NCBI GenBank assembly: GCA_020444265.1
Contig: JAHLLH010000007.1
Span: 124,001 to 188,000 of the forward strand
Origin: a bacterium
GTDB taxonomy: Bacteria > Electryoneota > Electryoneia > Electryoneales > Electryoneaceae
Direction: 5' to 3'
DNA: 64,000 bases
Shown: piece by piece, positions 49,345 through 58,433 of the stretch
Position numbering within the stretch: the stretch's first letter is position 1
Layout: every line of letters begins with the position of its first letter
The notes under the pieces: generated by a model
The model's database searches: none
What the model saw: only the letters and a program-made list of their open reading frames with translations
What the model was told of the DNA's origin: nothing
Made by a program: the position numbers and the translations under genes

Positions 49345-51792
49345 ATGAAGCAGCTACGTAGAGCCAGCCTTGCCCTATTGGTCTTTCTGACAACAGCAAC
49401 AGGTTTTGTGATGGCCCAACCCGCCCATCGTAGCGCGGGCATGGGGGAGCGTGGGGGTGTTCTCTCCGGGCTAGTGGTGGATGGCGACCTTGACCAGCCG
49501 ATCCAGTATGCCACCATCATTCTTTTCGCCAACCAGGACAGCAGCAAGGTAACCGGTGCGACCACGGGGGAGGACGGTCAGTTTCTGCTGACGAGTGTAC
49601 CACCGGGAGACTATTACGCGAAGGTTTCTTTCCTTGGGTATGAATCGGTCTACCGGCAGGATATCCAGGTGCAACCTGGCGGTGGGCGGATTCCAATGGG
49701 TGAGATCGCCTTGCGTCAGGCGTCGCTCGATCTGGACGAAGTGAATTATGTGATCGAACGATCCCCAGTGGAATTCCACATCGATAAAAAGGTCGTCCAT
49801 GTTGACAAACAGGCGACCAGCGCCTCGGGCACAGCGGTGGACATCCTCGAAAATGTTCCCTCTGTGTCGGTGGATATCGAAGGCAATGTTTCTCTGCGTG
49901 GCAGTGGGAACTTTACCGTGTTGATTGATGGGCGGCCCACCGTGCTCGACGCCAACGATGCCCTTCAGCAGGTGCCGGCGGGTTCGATCGAGAACATTGA
50001 GATTATTACCAATCCATCGGCGAAGTATGACCCCGAAGGGACCGCCGGAATCCTCAACATCGTGCTCAAAAAAGATCGCCGTGAAGGAACCAGCGGCATG
50101 GTCAATGTCGATGGCGGGGTACCGGGGCGCTACGGTGTAGATGGTTTGCTGCAACAGAAGTACGATGGCCTCACCTTCACGTTCGGGGGGGATTACAATG
50201 TACGCGGCATGCCCGGGACACGTGACACCTACACACGCTCGACCTTCGATGATGTCACCACCATTACCGAAGCGGACGGTAACATGGAACGTCGCCACGA
50301 TTCCTGGGGTGTGCGCGGGAGCGTGGACTGGGAAGCCAACAAAAAAGATTGGTTCAGCCTGGGTGGGCGGCTTGGTGGTCATTCGGGTGGTCATGAATCG
50401 GACACCCGGTACACGGTCAGTGTCGACACCCTCCCGACCCCGAATCGCTACACCAGCCTGTCGGATCGTTCCCGTAGCGAAGTCTACGGCACCACCTACC
50501 TCGAATATCGTCACACCTATTCCGGTCCAGGCCATGAGCTTGTGGCGCGGATCCAGGGAAGCTGGGAGGATGATGACGAGGAGACAAGCGATGAGCTGAT
50601 TGATCCCTCGGACACCCAGTTCAGTGGGCGAAAATCCTATGAACGAGGCCCCTCCTCCGAGTACGAAGCACGTCTCGACTACACCTGGCCCTTCTCCGAG
50701 GATGGCAAATTCGAAAGTGGCTACGATTTCGAGATGGACCTCTCCAAGGAGGAGACCGGCCTCTCCGAATTCGATGTTGCGACGAGTCAGTATGTCGATC
50801 AAAACGCCTATGACAGATCGGTAAACTACGACCGATCCATCCATGCGGTCTACGCGATCTATGGCAACAAGTGGGGGCCGTTTGGCGCGCAAGGCGGGGT
50901 ACGCGGTGAGTACACCGACAGGATGATTGAGCTCGAGGAAACGAACCAGCAGTTTACGATCGACCGTGTCGATTTCTTCCCGAGCATGCACATGTCATGG
51001 GACTGGGGCAACGAGTTCCAGACAATGGGCAGCTATTCACGCCGGATTGATCGTCCTCGCGGCTGGTTCCTCGAACCCTTCGAAACCTGGATGGACGCTT
51101 ACAATGTCCGTCGAGGAAACCCGGACATCGAACCGGAATACATCGATAGCTACGAGCTCGGCTATCAGACCCCGCTCGGTCCCTTCCACCACAGCACGGA
51201 AGTTTATTACCGTGTGACCAACAACCTTGTTGAATATCGTCACTCGGTCTATTCACCGGGTGTCACCCTGCGCAGCCCGGAAAATGTGGGTACAGGTCAA
51301 GCGCTGGGTACGGAAGTGATGTTCACCGGCGATGTGCTGCCGCGTGTAAACGTTAACCTGATGGGGAATTTCTACAACAACCGGATCGAAGTGAACCAGG
51401 GGCAGGACAACGAGGACTTTTCCTGGTCAAGCCGTTTGAGTGTCACCTGGAAGGTCAACAAACGGTACCGTCTTCAGGCCAATGGCATCTATAACAGCCC
51501 AGTGGTTTCTTCGCAGGGGGAACGGGAAGAATTTTACATGATCAACGGAGCGGTGCAGGGGAGTTTCTTCAACGAGACCCTGACCGCGATCCTGCAGGTC
51601 CGTGATATCTTCGACACCGCCAACTACACCCGGATTACGGACGGCGAAAATCTTTACAGCCGGATGGCATTCGACCGTCAAGGTCCCTTTGTCGGGATGA
51701 CGCTGCGGTACAATTTCAACCACTACCGTGAGAAGCGTAACGGCAGGAACGGTAACGGCTCCGAGATTGATCAGGGTGATTTCATCGACTAG
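49345..51792 (+). CDS. TonB-dependent-receptor-like outer membrane protein
   Basis: 815 residues from ATG 49345 (the frame upstream begins with TTG). Signal peptide ends near GFVMAQP. Residues about 30-115 form a carboxypeptidase-regulatory-like domain (LSGLVVDGDLDQPIQYATII, TGEDGQFLLTSVPPGDYYAK). A plug domain follows (ASGTAVDILENVPSVSVDIEGN, GSGNFTVLIDGRPTV, PAGSIENIEIITNPSAKYDPEGTAG as separate landmarks), and then a 22-strand-type barrel (KSYERGPSSEYEARLDYTW and others). It belongs to the outer-membrane beta-barrel group common in Bacteroidetes. No SusD-like partner is nearby. Likely imports a peptide, metal chelate or oligosaccharide. Confidence 0.88.
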   Translation: MKQLRRASLALLVFLTTATGFVMAQPAHRSAGMGERGGVLSGLVVDGDLDQPIQYATIILFANQDSSKVTGATTGEDGQFLLTSVPPGDYYAKVSFLGYESVYRQDIQVQPGGGRIPMGEIALRQASLDLDEVNYVIERSPVEFHIDKKVVHVDKQATSASGTAVDILENVPSVSVDIEGNVSLRGSGNFTVLIDGRPTVLDANDALQQVPAGSIENIEIITNPSAKYDPEGTAGILNIVLKKDRREGTSGMVNVDGGVPGRYGVDGLLQQKYDGLTFTFGGDYNVRGMPGTRDTYTRSTFDDVTTITEADGNMERRHDSWGVRGSVDWEANKKDWFSLGGRLGGHSGGHESDTRYTVSVDTLPTPNRYTSLSDRSRSEVYGTTYLEYRHTYSGPGHELVARIQGSWEDDDEETSDELIDPSDTQFSGRKSYERGPSSEYEARLDYTWPFSEDGKFESGYDFEMDLSKEETGLSEFDVATSQYVDQNAYDRSVNYDRSIHAVYAIYGNKWGPFGAQGGVRGEYTDRMIELEETNQQFTIDRVDFFPSMHMSWDWGNEFQTMGSYSRRIDRPRGWFLEPFETWMDAYNVRRGNPDIEPEYIDSYELGYQTPLGPFHHSTEVYYRVTNNLVEYRHSVYSPGVTLRSPENVGTGQALGTEVMFTGDVLPRVNVNLMGNFYNNRIEVNQGQDNEDFSWSSRLSVTWKVNKRYRLQANGIYNSPVVSSQGEREEFYMINGAVQGSFFNETLTAILQVRDIFDTANYTRITDGENLYSRMAFDRQGPFVGMTLRYNFNHYREKRNGRNGNGSEIDQGDFID

Positions 51793-51895
51793 CGGGAAGA
51801 CATCGCCTTTTCATGTTTTACAGGCCCCGGCAGCTTGATGCCGGGGTTTCCTCTGTCAGGATGCAGCGGATTACCGAGATCGTTCCGTTCAGCCA

Positions 51896-51926
51896 TGTCA
51901 TCCCGGGCTTGCACCGGGGGTGACAG
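51896..51926 (+). repeat. short hairpin derived from the CCCGGG element ends
   Basis: TGTCATCCCGGGCTTGCACC and the complementary CCGGGGGTGACAG sit back to back, as if only the two ends of the longer element were joined. Confidence 0.6.
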
Positions 51927-52055
51927 ATCGCCCGACATGTACGATAAGGGTGGCATGGTAAGCGTAGCTTGCCATGCTTGCATTCTTGGCGTCCAGGTAC
52001 AGGTCACAGAATGCACGCGTGGCTATCTGCGATAACCACGCCACCCATGTATACA

Positions 52056-52218
52056 CGTCATAGCGAGGACCGTAGCGCAGCGAAGGGACGTGGCAATCTG
52101 TGCTTTGCCCACGGTGCCCCAAGGCACCGTTTCACCTCCGCCCGCACCCCTCTGGGGGCTGCCGCCCCCAATTCAAGAGCAGATTGCCGCCCGGCGCTTC
52201 GCTTCGTTCGCAATGACG
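52056..52218 (+). repeat. element with CGTCATTGCGA inverted ends, copy 2
   Basis: 163 bases from CGTCATAGCGAGGACC to TTCGCAATGACG. Internal hairpins (CGGTGCC-CCAA-GGCACCG, GGGGGCT-GCC-GCCCCC) differ in sequence from copy 1 but stay paired. A CCCGGG-family element follows. Confidence 0.85.
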
Positions 52219-52246
52219 AATGGGGAGCTATCCGAAGTAGGCTACA

Positions 52247-52434
52247 TGTCATCCCGGGCTTGACCCGGGATCCAGCATCCTTCGCCTTGAAAGAGGTACC
52301 CCATCGGCCTCCAGCGAAAGTGCCTGGACTGTGGTTCGGGGCGAGCGATGCCCTGTCCATTCGACCTCAGATTGGATCAGGCGAGACTGCTTGGAGATTG
52401 GATGCTGGGCCCCGGATCAAGTCCGGGGTGACAC
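52247..52434 (+). repeat. interspersed element, CCCGGG family, copy 4
   Basis: 188 bases with clean inverted ends (CATCCCGGGCTTGACCCGGG and CCCCGGATCAAGTCCGGGG) and the shared core GTGGTTCGGGGCGAGCGA and GCCCTGTCCATTCGACCTC. It ends 24 bases from the stop of the GH5 gene. Confidence 0.85.
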
Positions 52435-52458
52435 CTTGTGAAGTCTAGCCCACCCAGG

Positions 52459-54318
52459 CTACTTCAGCAACATCACACGCCGAACAGCCCGTGTCCCCTG
52501 CCCATCCTCAACACGCAACAGGTAGACCCCGCTCGACAACTGGTCAAAAGAAACCGGCAGCTGGTGTTGCCCCGCCTGGAAATACCCGGTTTGCAAGGGC
52601 GCAATCCGTTGCCCGAGAAGATTGAAGAGGTCGATCTGGAGCATGCCGGAACGGGGGAGCTGGAGGGTCAGCAAGGCCTTCCCGTTGGTTGGGTTGGGGT
52701 AGCTGCTGAGGGTGATTCGTTGAGGCAGAGGGGAACGGCGTGGGTCGCCCACACCCTGCTCGAGCAGGGCCGCCCCAATGATCTCGAAAACATCTGTCAT
52801 GTTGTGGTAAACATCATAGAGGTGCATGGTGAAATGGAGGTCGCGCTCGATCATCACATCGAGCAGCTCCTCCAGCCACTGCTGGCCTCCATGCCCTTGG
52901 AAAAGGTCACGGTCCGCACCGAATTCCCCGATGTTGATCGGCAGGTTGTTGTCGACACCGAATTGGACCCAACGGTCCATCTCTGCCTCGAGGTAGCCAC
53001 GGTCCCAGGTGATCAGGCCGGATCCTGATGGGTTTGAATAGAGGTCGAGACGGATCAGTGCGAACCCCGTATCCGGCACCCCTTCGGCCATCATCGCTCC
53101 GCTGGCACGATAGACTTCTCCCTGTTCAACCTCGAACCGCGCCCCACGGCTGCTCCAGCCGCCATATCCATTTGCCCCTTCAACCATCAAAGAAAAATCA
53201 TCCCCGTAACCCGTTGTGTCGCTGGAAGTGATGGTCGCGCCGTAGGATTGGTAGGCGTACAGCCAGTCGTTCGTCGATTCGATCGGTTCGTAGTAGACTG
53301 TGTCGAGCAGGGTGCCATTGCTGTCGTGGTGGGTGACCAGGATATCGTCGAACCAGACACGGCCCGGGTGATGGCCGCTCATCAGGGTGACACTGCCGAT
53401 GGCGAGGTCGGGATCATCGACGATAAAATAGTTGCCCTCGTACCAGTTCCAGGGCGTATCACCCTGGGGTGGCGACGGGTTTGAAGTGGTACCGACCTGC
53501 CAACGGGCATCGTGGGGCATGTGCAGCGGACGCGGATCCGGCCAGTCGGGCGGATCGGGCGCGTAAAAGTAGTAGAGCGCATACTCGTGGGGACGATAAA
53601 AATGGACATCGTACAGCGTGTTGTCATCGTCTACCAGGAACCAGGTGTCGTCCGGGTTGTCGTAATCCCCGTCCCAAGGCCCACGGACCCCATAGATCGG
53701 TTCAAGCACGATCATGTGGTTGGGATCGTGGACACGGATCGTGTCGACCAATTCCTGCGCGTAGTTGATCCACTGCTCCGGGGAGTTGGGGGTCGGCTCG
53801 TTCAGCAGGTCGTACCCGGCGATGGCAGGTTCTTCCGCGAAACGGCTTGCCAGCTCCGCCCAGAGTGCCTTCAAGCGTGCCATGTTGTCCGGGCTGTTCC
53901 AGAAGCCGGATGGATCCCCGACCACACTGCCCGGGATGGCCATCATCACCGGGATGAGATGAATGCCTTGTTCACCCGCCCAGCGAGCGCTGGTACGAAG
54001 CCAGTCGAAGGCTTCATCACTATACGTATAAGGGGCGACTTCAAAAGTGTTGCTGCGCATGTAGAAACGGACCGAGGTTATGCCGTAGGAGGCGAGCCGT
54101 GCAAAATCGGTGGAATCGTGGTACATCAGGAGGGTGTCGGGGTCGGTGACGCCATCGTAGACATAGTTCCCCATTCCCATGCCACGAAGGAAAACCTGCT
54201 GGCCCGTATCCCCGAGGACCAGGTTCCGTCCCTCGGTGCGTACAAACGGTCCAGGCTGAGCGTAGATGCTTGAAACAAACAGGATGGATAGGAATGTGAT
54301 GGCCAATCGTCCGCGCAA
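52459..54318 (-). CDS. T9SS-exported glycoside hydrolase family 5 enzyme
   Basis: 619 residues with a TTG start at 54318: GGAGG lies just upstream and the result is a clean signal peptide (MRGRLAITFLSILFVSSIYA). The longer frame to 54684 runs through hairpin repeats and is not coding. The barrel shows GH5 landmarks: VFLRGMGMGNY, SVRFYM, the acid/base Glu in YDLLNEPTPN (about residue 175) and the nucleophile Glu in NIGEFGAD (about 465). A beta-sandwich (PGRVWFDDILVTHHD ... GDDFSLMVEGANGYGGW) is inserted between the two catalytic motifs. The C-terminus is a sorting domain (SYPNPTNGKALLTLQL ... RRVMLLK). Likely an endo-glucanase or mannanase on the surface. Confidence 0.88.
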   Translation of the reverse strand: MRGRLAITFLSILFVSSIYAQPGPFVRTEGRNLVLGDTGQQVFLRGMGMGNYVYDGVTDPDTLLMYHDSTDFARLASYGITSVRFYMRSNTFEVAPYTYSDEAFDWLRTSARWAGEQGIHLIPVMMAIPGSVVGDPSGFWNSPDNMARLKALWAELASRFAEEPAIAGYDLLNEPTPNSPEQWINYAQELVDTIRVHDPNHMIVLEPIYGVRGPWDGDYDNPDDTWFLVDDDNTLYDVHFYRPHEYALYYFYAPDPPDWPDPRPLHMPHDARWQVGTTSNPSPPQGDTPWNWYEGNYFIVDDPDLAIGSVTLMSGHHPGRVWFDDILVTHHDSNGTLLDTVYYEPIESTNDWLYAYQSYGATITSSDTTGYGDDFSLMVEGANGYGGWSSRGARFEVEQGEVYRASGAMMAEGVPDTGFALIRLDLYSNPSGSGLITWDRGYLEAEMDRWVQFGVDNNLPINIGEFGADRDLFQGHGGQQWLEELLDVMIERDLHFTMHLYDVYHNMTDVFEIIGAALLEQGVGDPRRSPLPQRITLSSYPNPTNGKALLTLQLPRSGMLQIDLFNLLGQRIAPLQTGYFQAGQHQLPVSFDQLSSGVYLLRVEDGQGTRAVRRVMLLK

Positions 54319-54418
54319 AACCCCTCCATGTAGTCTCTTCGACAAGGTGGGGGAGGTGAGTGGGCGAGGCAAGTGGGTTGGGCGTTGTGGCAGGATTTCT
54401 GGCAATCCGCTGGCTTTT

Positions 54419-54614
54419 CGTTCCGACAGGTCCTTAGCGTAGCGGAGACCTGACGGCAGATCGCGCCGCTGGCGCGAACAGTGTGTCAGATCTGAGGATC
54501 TGACACAACCTGTAACAGAACCCAGTGTAAACGTTCTGTCAGGCCCCTGAGCCTGACAGATGATCGCGCGCTTTGCGCGCGAATCGTGCGTCCGACGTGG
54601 GCGTCGGACGCAAC
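54419..54614. repeat. two triple-hairpin units upstream of the GH5 gene
   Basis: Unit one (54419-54511): GTTCCGACAGGTC stem with loop CTTAGCGTAGCGG, CGCGCC-GCT-GGCGCG, GTGTCAGATC-TGAG-GATCTGACAC-AAC. Unit two (54533-54614): TGTCAGGC-CCCT-GAGCCTGACA, ATCGCGCGC-TTT-GCGCGCGAAT, GCGTCCGACG-TGG-GCGTCGGACGC-AAC. The layout is the same while the third stems have unrelated sequence. Confidence 0.85.
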
Positions 54615-54640
54615 ACAGGGTTGCCCGGGTTTCACTCCAC

Positions 54641-55465
54641 CTACCAGCCGTAATCCACGCCCAGCAGTTCGTAGAGCTCTTCATTCAACGGTGCAAAATG
54701 CTCTTTCAAACGCTGCAGCTCATCTGCTGGGATCTTCGAGGAATAGCCCCCGGTATTGTGCGCTTTAAAATGGTCCAGCTTGTGAGGCGGCAGGCCGAGG
54801 AAGGCGACGGTCTCGTTGTACACGGTCTCTGGATCGGAGAAAAACTGGTCGCTGCTGAAAATCAGGAACTGCTCACGCGGGAAAACACTGAACCACCGTT
54901 TCATGCTTTCTGCATAGTGCCCGCGACGGAGATGGCTGCGGAAGTAGTGGCGTTTGCTCCAGTAGGTAGGATCGGCGACCACCTTCGCATGTTCCTCCTC
55001 CCCCCAGCGCAGCTCATCCTCAACCACTTCGCTGAAGGAGCGTTTTTCACGCTTCTTCCGTACCTCGTGCTGATAAGCGGAGTAGGCACGTTCCGCCGGG
55101 TTGCGCAGGATCGCGACCAGCTTGGCATCCGGGCAGTACTCCTTCAGACGGGCCGGGGTGTGGGCATCAAACAGGTAATGGGTGGACCCTTCCCCGGTGA
55201 TCGCCTCCCCCTCGCAGGGAGTATGGGCCGCATCCTTGACCGAAGGGAACCAGCTTTCGTACCAACGGACCCCTTTCTGGTAGCGCTGGTCAAAAAAGTG
55301 GGGTTCCTTGCCTAGCGGTGAGAGGATGCAGGGATGGTCTTCCAGGTGACGGAAGAGCGAGGTTGTGCCCGATTTCTGCGCGCCGATGAGGAAGAAGGAA
55401 GGCTTCAGGGGGGGTCGTCCAACCAGGCTGGTCAGATACCGCCAGTAGATCATACCTCTGCGCAT
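54641..55465 (-). CDS. sulfotransferase
   Basis: 274 residues; ATG 55465 with AGGAG seven bases upstream. The PAPS 5'-phosphosulfate loop is FFLIGAQKSGTTSLFRHL (residues about 24-41) and the 3'-phosphate site is AILRNPAERAYSAYQHE (about 115). This places it in the heparan-sulfate/NodH-like sulfotransferase group, which transfers sulfate from PAPS to sugar hydroxyls or amines. Further landmarks: KEPHFFDQRY, GEGSTHYLF and WFSVFPREQFLIF. It is divergent from the GH38-type gene; the pair suggests sulfated or mannose-containing surface glycans. Cytoplasmic. Confidence 0.92.
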   Translation of the reverse strand: MRRGMIYWRYLTSLVGRPPLKPSFFLIGAQKSGTTSLFRHLEDHPCILSPLGKEPHFFDQRYQKGVRWYESWFPSVKDAAHTPCEGEAITGEGSTHYLFDAHTPARLKEYCPDAKLVAILRNPAERAYSAYQHEVRKKREKRSFSEVVEDELRWGEEEHAKVVADPTYWSKRHYFRSHLRRGHYAESMKRWFSVFPREQFLIFSSDQFFSDPETVYNETVAFLGLPPHKLDHFKAHNTGGYSSKIPADELQRLKEHFAPLNEELYELLGVDYGW

Positions 55466-55602
55466 CCGGGGGCTCCTGTGGGGGTCAACGTGCTGCCAAT
55501 CTACAATCTGAAGAAAAGCGATGCCATCTTCTGGCAGCGTGAGTTACTTTGCGCCTGGAACAACGCACCATCCAGTCAGACGGTCCTTTATCCGGAGATG
55601 AC

Positions 55603-57996
55603 ATGCCCGCGCGTCCGAAACGGCTCTATGTGATCCACCATTCCCACACCGACATCGGCTACACCGAGACCCAGAAACGGATCGAGCGTTGGCAGATCGA
55701 CTACATCCGTCAGGCGCTCGCGATCCTCGACCGCGCGAAGCAGGACAAACCGGAGTGGAAGGGTTTCCGCTGGCAGTGCGAGATTTTCTGGGTCGTTGAA
55801 CGGTTTCTTGCGGGGGCGACGGACAGCGAAAAAGCCCGTTTCGAGCAGGCGGTACGCGAGGGCGACATCGGCCTGTCAGGCAACATGCTCAACCTGAACG
55901 AGCTCGCTGGACCGACCCTGTTGGACCGTGTCACACGGCGCGCCATCCGCTACGGTCAGGAGATCGGGGTACCCATCGAGAGCGCCCTGATGGCGGACAT
56001 CAATGGCTTCGGCTGGGGCAGCTGCCAGACCCTGCTCGACCATGGCATCCGCAACATGTTCACCTGCATCAACGAGCATCATGGCCATTGTCCGTTCCCA
56101 CGTCACACCCCCTTCTGGTGGGAGGCGCCGGACGGCGAACGTCTGCTGGTCTGGCACGGTGCGCACTACCATTTTGGCAATGAACTCGGTCTTGTGCCAG
56201 AGGCGATCTCGTCGTATACGATCAAGGATGATTGCGATGCGGAGATGATCTATGGCGACAACTGGCCGGTGGCGGAACGACGAATCCCGCGTCTCTTTGA
56301 CCAGCTCGAAGCGGAAGGCTACCCGCTCGATTTCCTCGGGGTGATGGCCTCCGGCCTGCGCAGCGACAATGGGCCGCCCAACCCACGGATCAGTGAGACG
56401 ATCCAGCGTTGGAACGAGGTCCACGGTGGCGAGATTACCATCGACATGGTCACCCTCGAGCAGTTCTTCGAGGTGTTGCGCGAGGAGATGGGCGAGCTGC
56501 CGGTCTATCGCGGCGACTGGCCCGACTGGTGGTCCGATGGGCTCGCATCACTGCCCTTGGCAACCCGTCAATTCCGCGAGGCGCAACGTTCCTGGCATCT
56601 GCTGAACCGTCTGGTGGAATCCTTCCCCGAGATCCCTGAGCTTGAGAGCCAGAAAATCGAGGAGAACCTGCTGCTCTACGCCGAGCACACCTTCGGCCAT
56701 TCCGATGCGATGGGCGACCCCTGGCTGGAGATAGTCCATTCGATCTCATCACGTAAACAGGCCTACGCGGTCGAGGCGCTGCAAGAGGTCGAGGACCAGC
56801 TCGATGCGGCAAAAATTGCGCTCGGCGGATCAACGTTCCGTGCCGATTTGCCGTTGCGCTATACGGTCCTCAACCCGTGGCAGCACTCGTTGACGACCAT
56901 CATCGGCCTCGGGGTTGGGCATCAGGAATACCACGAGAAAAAGCTGCATCGTGGGGTGAAGGTAACCCGACTTGACACAGGCGAGCCCCTTGTCCATCAG
57001 GCGCGTGCGGTGCCACGGGGTGCGGAATTTCTTGTCCAGCTCACCCTCGAGCCGGGACAACGTGTTGAGCTTGCCATCGAACCGACCCTCGAGAACGATA
57101 CCCCGGTCGAAACGGCTGTCGTTGCCAATGAACTCGACTCCCTGACCGATCCGCCGACGAGTATCGTGACTCCCTTCAGCACGATCCGTTGGGCGGAGGG
57201 GAAAGGTCTCGTTGAGTGGCTGGATGGGGCGGGGGTTTCCCTGCTACGCGAGGAGCATCCTCATGCGCCTTTCGCGCCGGTCTACGAGCGCACGCCGGAA
57301 GCGCGTGGGGTTCAGCAGCGCGCGGTCCGTTGGGCGATGCACATGAACCGGAAGGGGGAGCAGGTTGAACGGTTTGAAAGCCGTTTCACCGGCGCGACCT
57401 GGCTGGACCGTGGCCCGCTGCTGCAACGTGTCATCCTCGGTTTCGAGCTGGAAGGGGTGGAGCATGGGACCGTGGAACTGCAGGCGTGGAACGGTGCACC
57501 GCGTGTCGATGTCGCGGTGCGTCTGAACAAGGAAAGCCGCTGGGAACCGGAAAATCTTTATATCCCGTTGCCCTTCAGCAGCGGCAGCGGACGTGAGCTC
57601 TGGCTGGCGAAGACCGGCGCTGCGGTCCGTCCACGGATCGACCAGATCCCCGGCACCCTGACCGATTGGTACTGCGTGCAGGAAGGGCTCGCGCTGGTCG
57701 GCGACCAGAACGGCCTCGCCATTGCCTGCCCCGACGCTCCCCTGATCCAAACCGGCCCCCTCGACCCCGGCGACCGTCCTTTGCACGACCCGTCCACCCC
57801 AGCCCCCGACCCGGAGTTTTTGTACGCCTGGGCAATGACCAACTACTGGGAGACCAACTTCGAAGCCTCCCTCGCCGGCTTCCACGAGTTCCGCTTCACC
57901 GTCTCCTGGGATCAGTCAGCGACCACCCCCGAATCCACCCTGAACCACCTTCGGCATTTAGGGCATCAGGCGGTGGTGTTGAGGCAGAAGCCGTAG
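55603..57996 (+). CDS. GH38-like glycosidase (alpha-mannosidase type)
   Basis: 797 residues from ATG 55603 (GGAG five bases upstream). The N-terminal zinc site motif is VIHHSHTDIGYT with His15 and Asp17, and a candidate nucleophile Asp is in MADINGFGWG (about residue 132); a second His pair is in WHGAHYHFG. A helical middle and a large C-terminal beta-sandwich (RVILGFELEGVEHGTVELQA, FRFTVSWDQS) follow as in GH38 mannosidases. No signal peptide, so it acts in the cytoplasm on imported glycans. It is closer to divergent GH38/DUF5054-like members than to classical lysosomal-type enzymes, so substrate is uncertain. Confidence 0.8.
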   Translation: MPARPKRLYVIHHSHTDIGYTETQKRIERWQIDYIRQALAILDRAKQDKPEWKGFRWQCEIFWVVERFLAGATDSEKARFEQAVREGDIGLSGNMLNLNELAGPTLLDRVTRRAIRYGQEIGVPIESALMADINGFGWGSCQTLLDHGIRNMFTCINEHHGHCPFPRHTPFWWEAPDGERLLVWHGAHYHFGNELGLVPEAISSYTIKDDCDAEMIYGDNWPVAERRIPRLFDQLEAEGYPLDFLGVMASGLRSDNGPPNPRISETIQRWNEVHGGEITIDMVTLEQFFEVLREEMGELPVYRGDWPDWWSDGLASLPLATRQFREAQRSWHLLNRLVESFPEIPELESQKIEENLLLYAEHTFGHSDAMGDPWLEIVHSISSRKQAYAVEALQEVEDQLDAAKIALGGSTFRADLPLRYTVLNPWQHSLTTIIGLGVGHQEYHEKKLHRGVKVTRLDTGEPLVHQARAVPRGAEFLVQLTLEPGQRVELAIEPTLENDTPVETAVVANELDSLTDPPTSIVTPFSTIRWAEGKGLVEWLDGAGVSLLREEHPHAPFAPVYERTPEARGVQQRAVRWAMHMNRKGEQVERFESRFTGATWLDRGPLLQRVILGFELEGVEHGTVELQAWNGAPRVDVAVRLNKESRWEPENLYIPLPFSSGSGRELWLAKTGAAVRPRIDQIPGTLTDWYCVQEGLALVGDQNGLAIACPDAPLIQTGPLDPGDRPLHDPSTPAPDPEFLYAWAMTNYWETNFEASLAGFHEFRFTVSWDQSATTPESTLNHLRHLGHQAVVLRQKP

Positions 57997-58004
57997 CGTG
58001 AGAA

Positions 58005-58032
58005 AAAGGCCGCACATCTGTGCGGCCTTTAT
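58005..58032. terminator. bidirectional Rho-independent terminator
   Basis: AAAGGCCGCAC-ATCT-GTGCGGCCTTT is an 11-bp stem with A runs on the left and TTTAT on the right, so it can end transcripts from both sides: the GH38-type gene and the remnant at 58056. Confidence 0.85.
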
Positions 58033-58055
58033 GTTAGTCCAATTCTTCCCCCCGT

Positions 58056-58340
58056 CTACTTCATCAACACCACCTTCTCCACGGCATACAACTGCCCGGG
58101 CACGGTGGCGTGGAGGAAGTAGAGGCCGGTGGGGAGGGGGTGGGCGTCGAGGGTGAAGCGTTGCTGGCCGGGGGGGTAGGGGCCGTCGGCGAGGGTGGCG
58201 ACCTGTTGGCCGATGACGTTGAAGAGACGCAGCGAAAGTGTGGCAGCGCGATGAGGACGGTCCTGGTCGCGTTGAAGGGATTCGGGAACGTCTTCGCCCA
58301 GTTCGTCTTGCATAACTCGCGGGTAATCGTCCGGGGGGTC
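58056..58340 (-). pseudogene. remnant of a T9SS sorting domain
   Basis: Only the 3' end of a T9SS cargo gene remains. One frame reads KTFPNPFNATRTVLIALP, then the meaning shifts to another frame reading LSLRLFNVIGQQVATLADG to the stop KVVLMK. Compared with the intact copy (59608-59845) ten bases are missing near 58243, which breaks the frame. Positions 58099-58238 are identical to 59651-59790 over 140 bases. No protein upstream of it can be recovered. Confidence 0.85.
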
Positions 58341-58433
58341 ACATCTCGAAGAAGAGTAGGACATTATCCGGGATCCATCAAAGCGACATACCTTGCGCGA
58401 TATGGTGGTTTTCGGCGAGGATATAAGTCCGGG

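Noticed and set aside
49471-50991. 506-codon minus-strand frame opposite the TonB-type receptor
   Set aside because: Receptor domains are clear on the plus strand; the other frame has no start signal or recognisable family.
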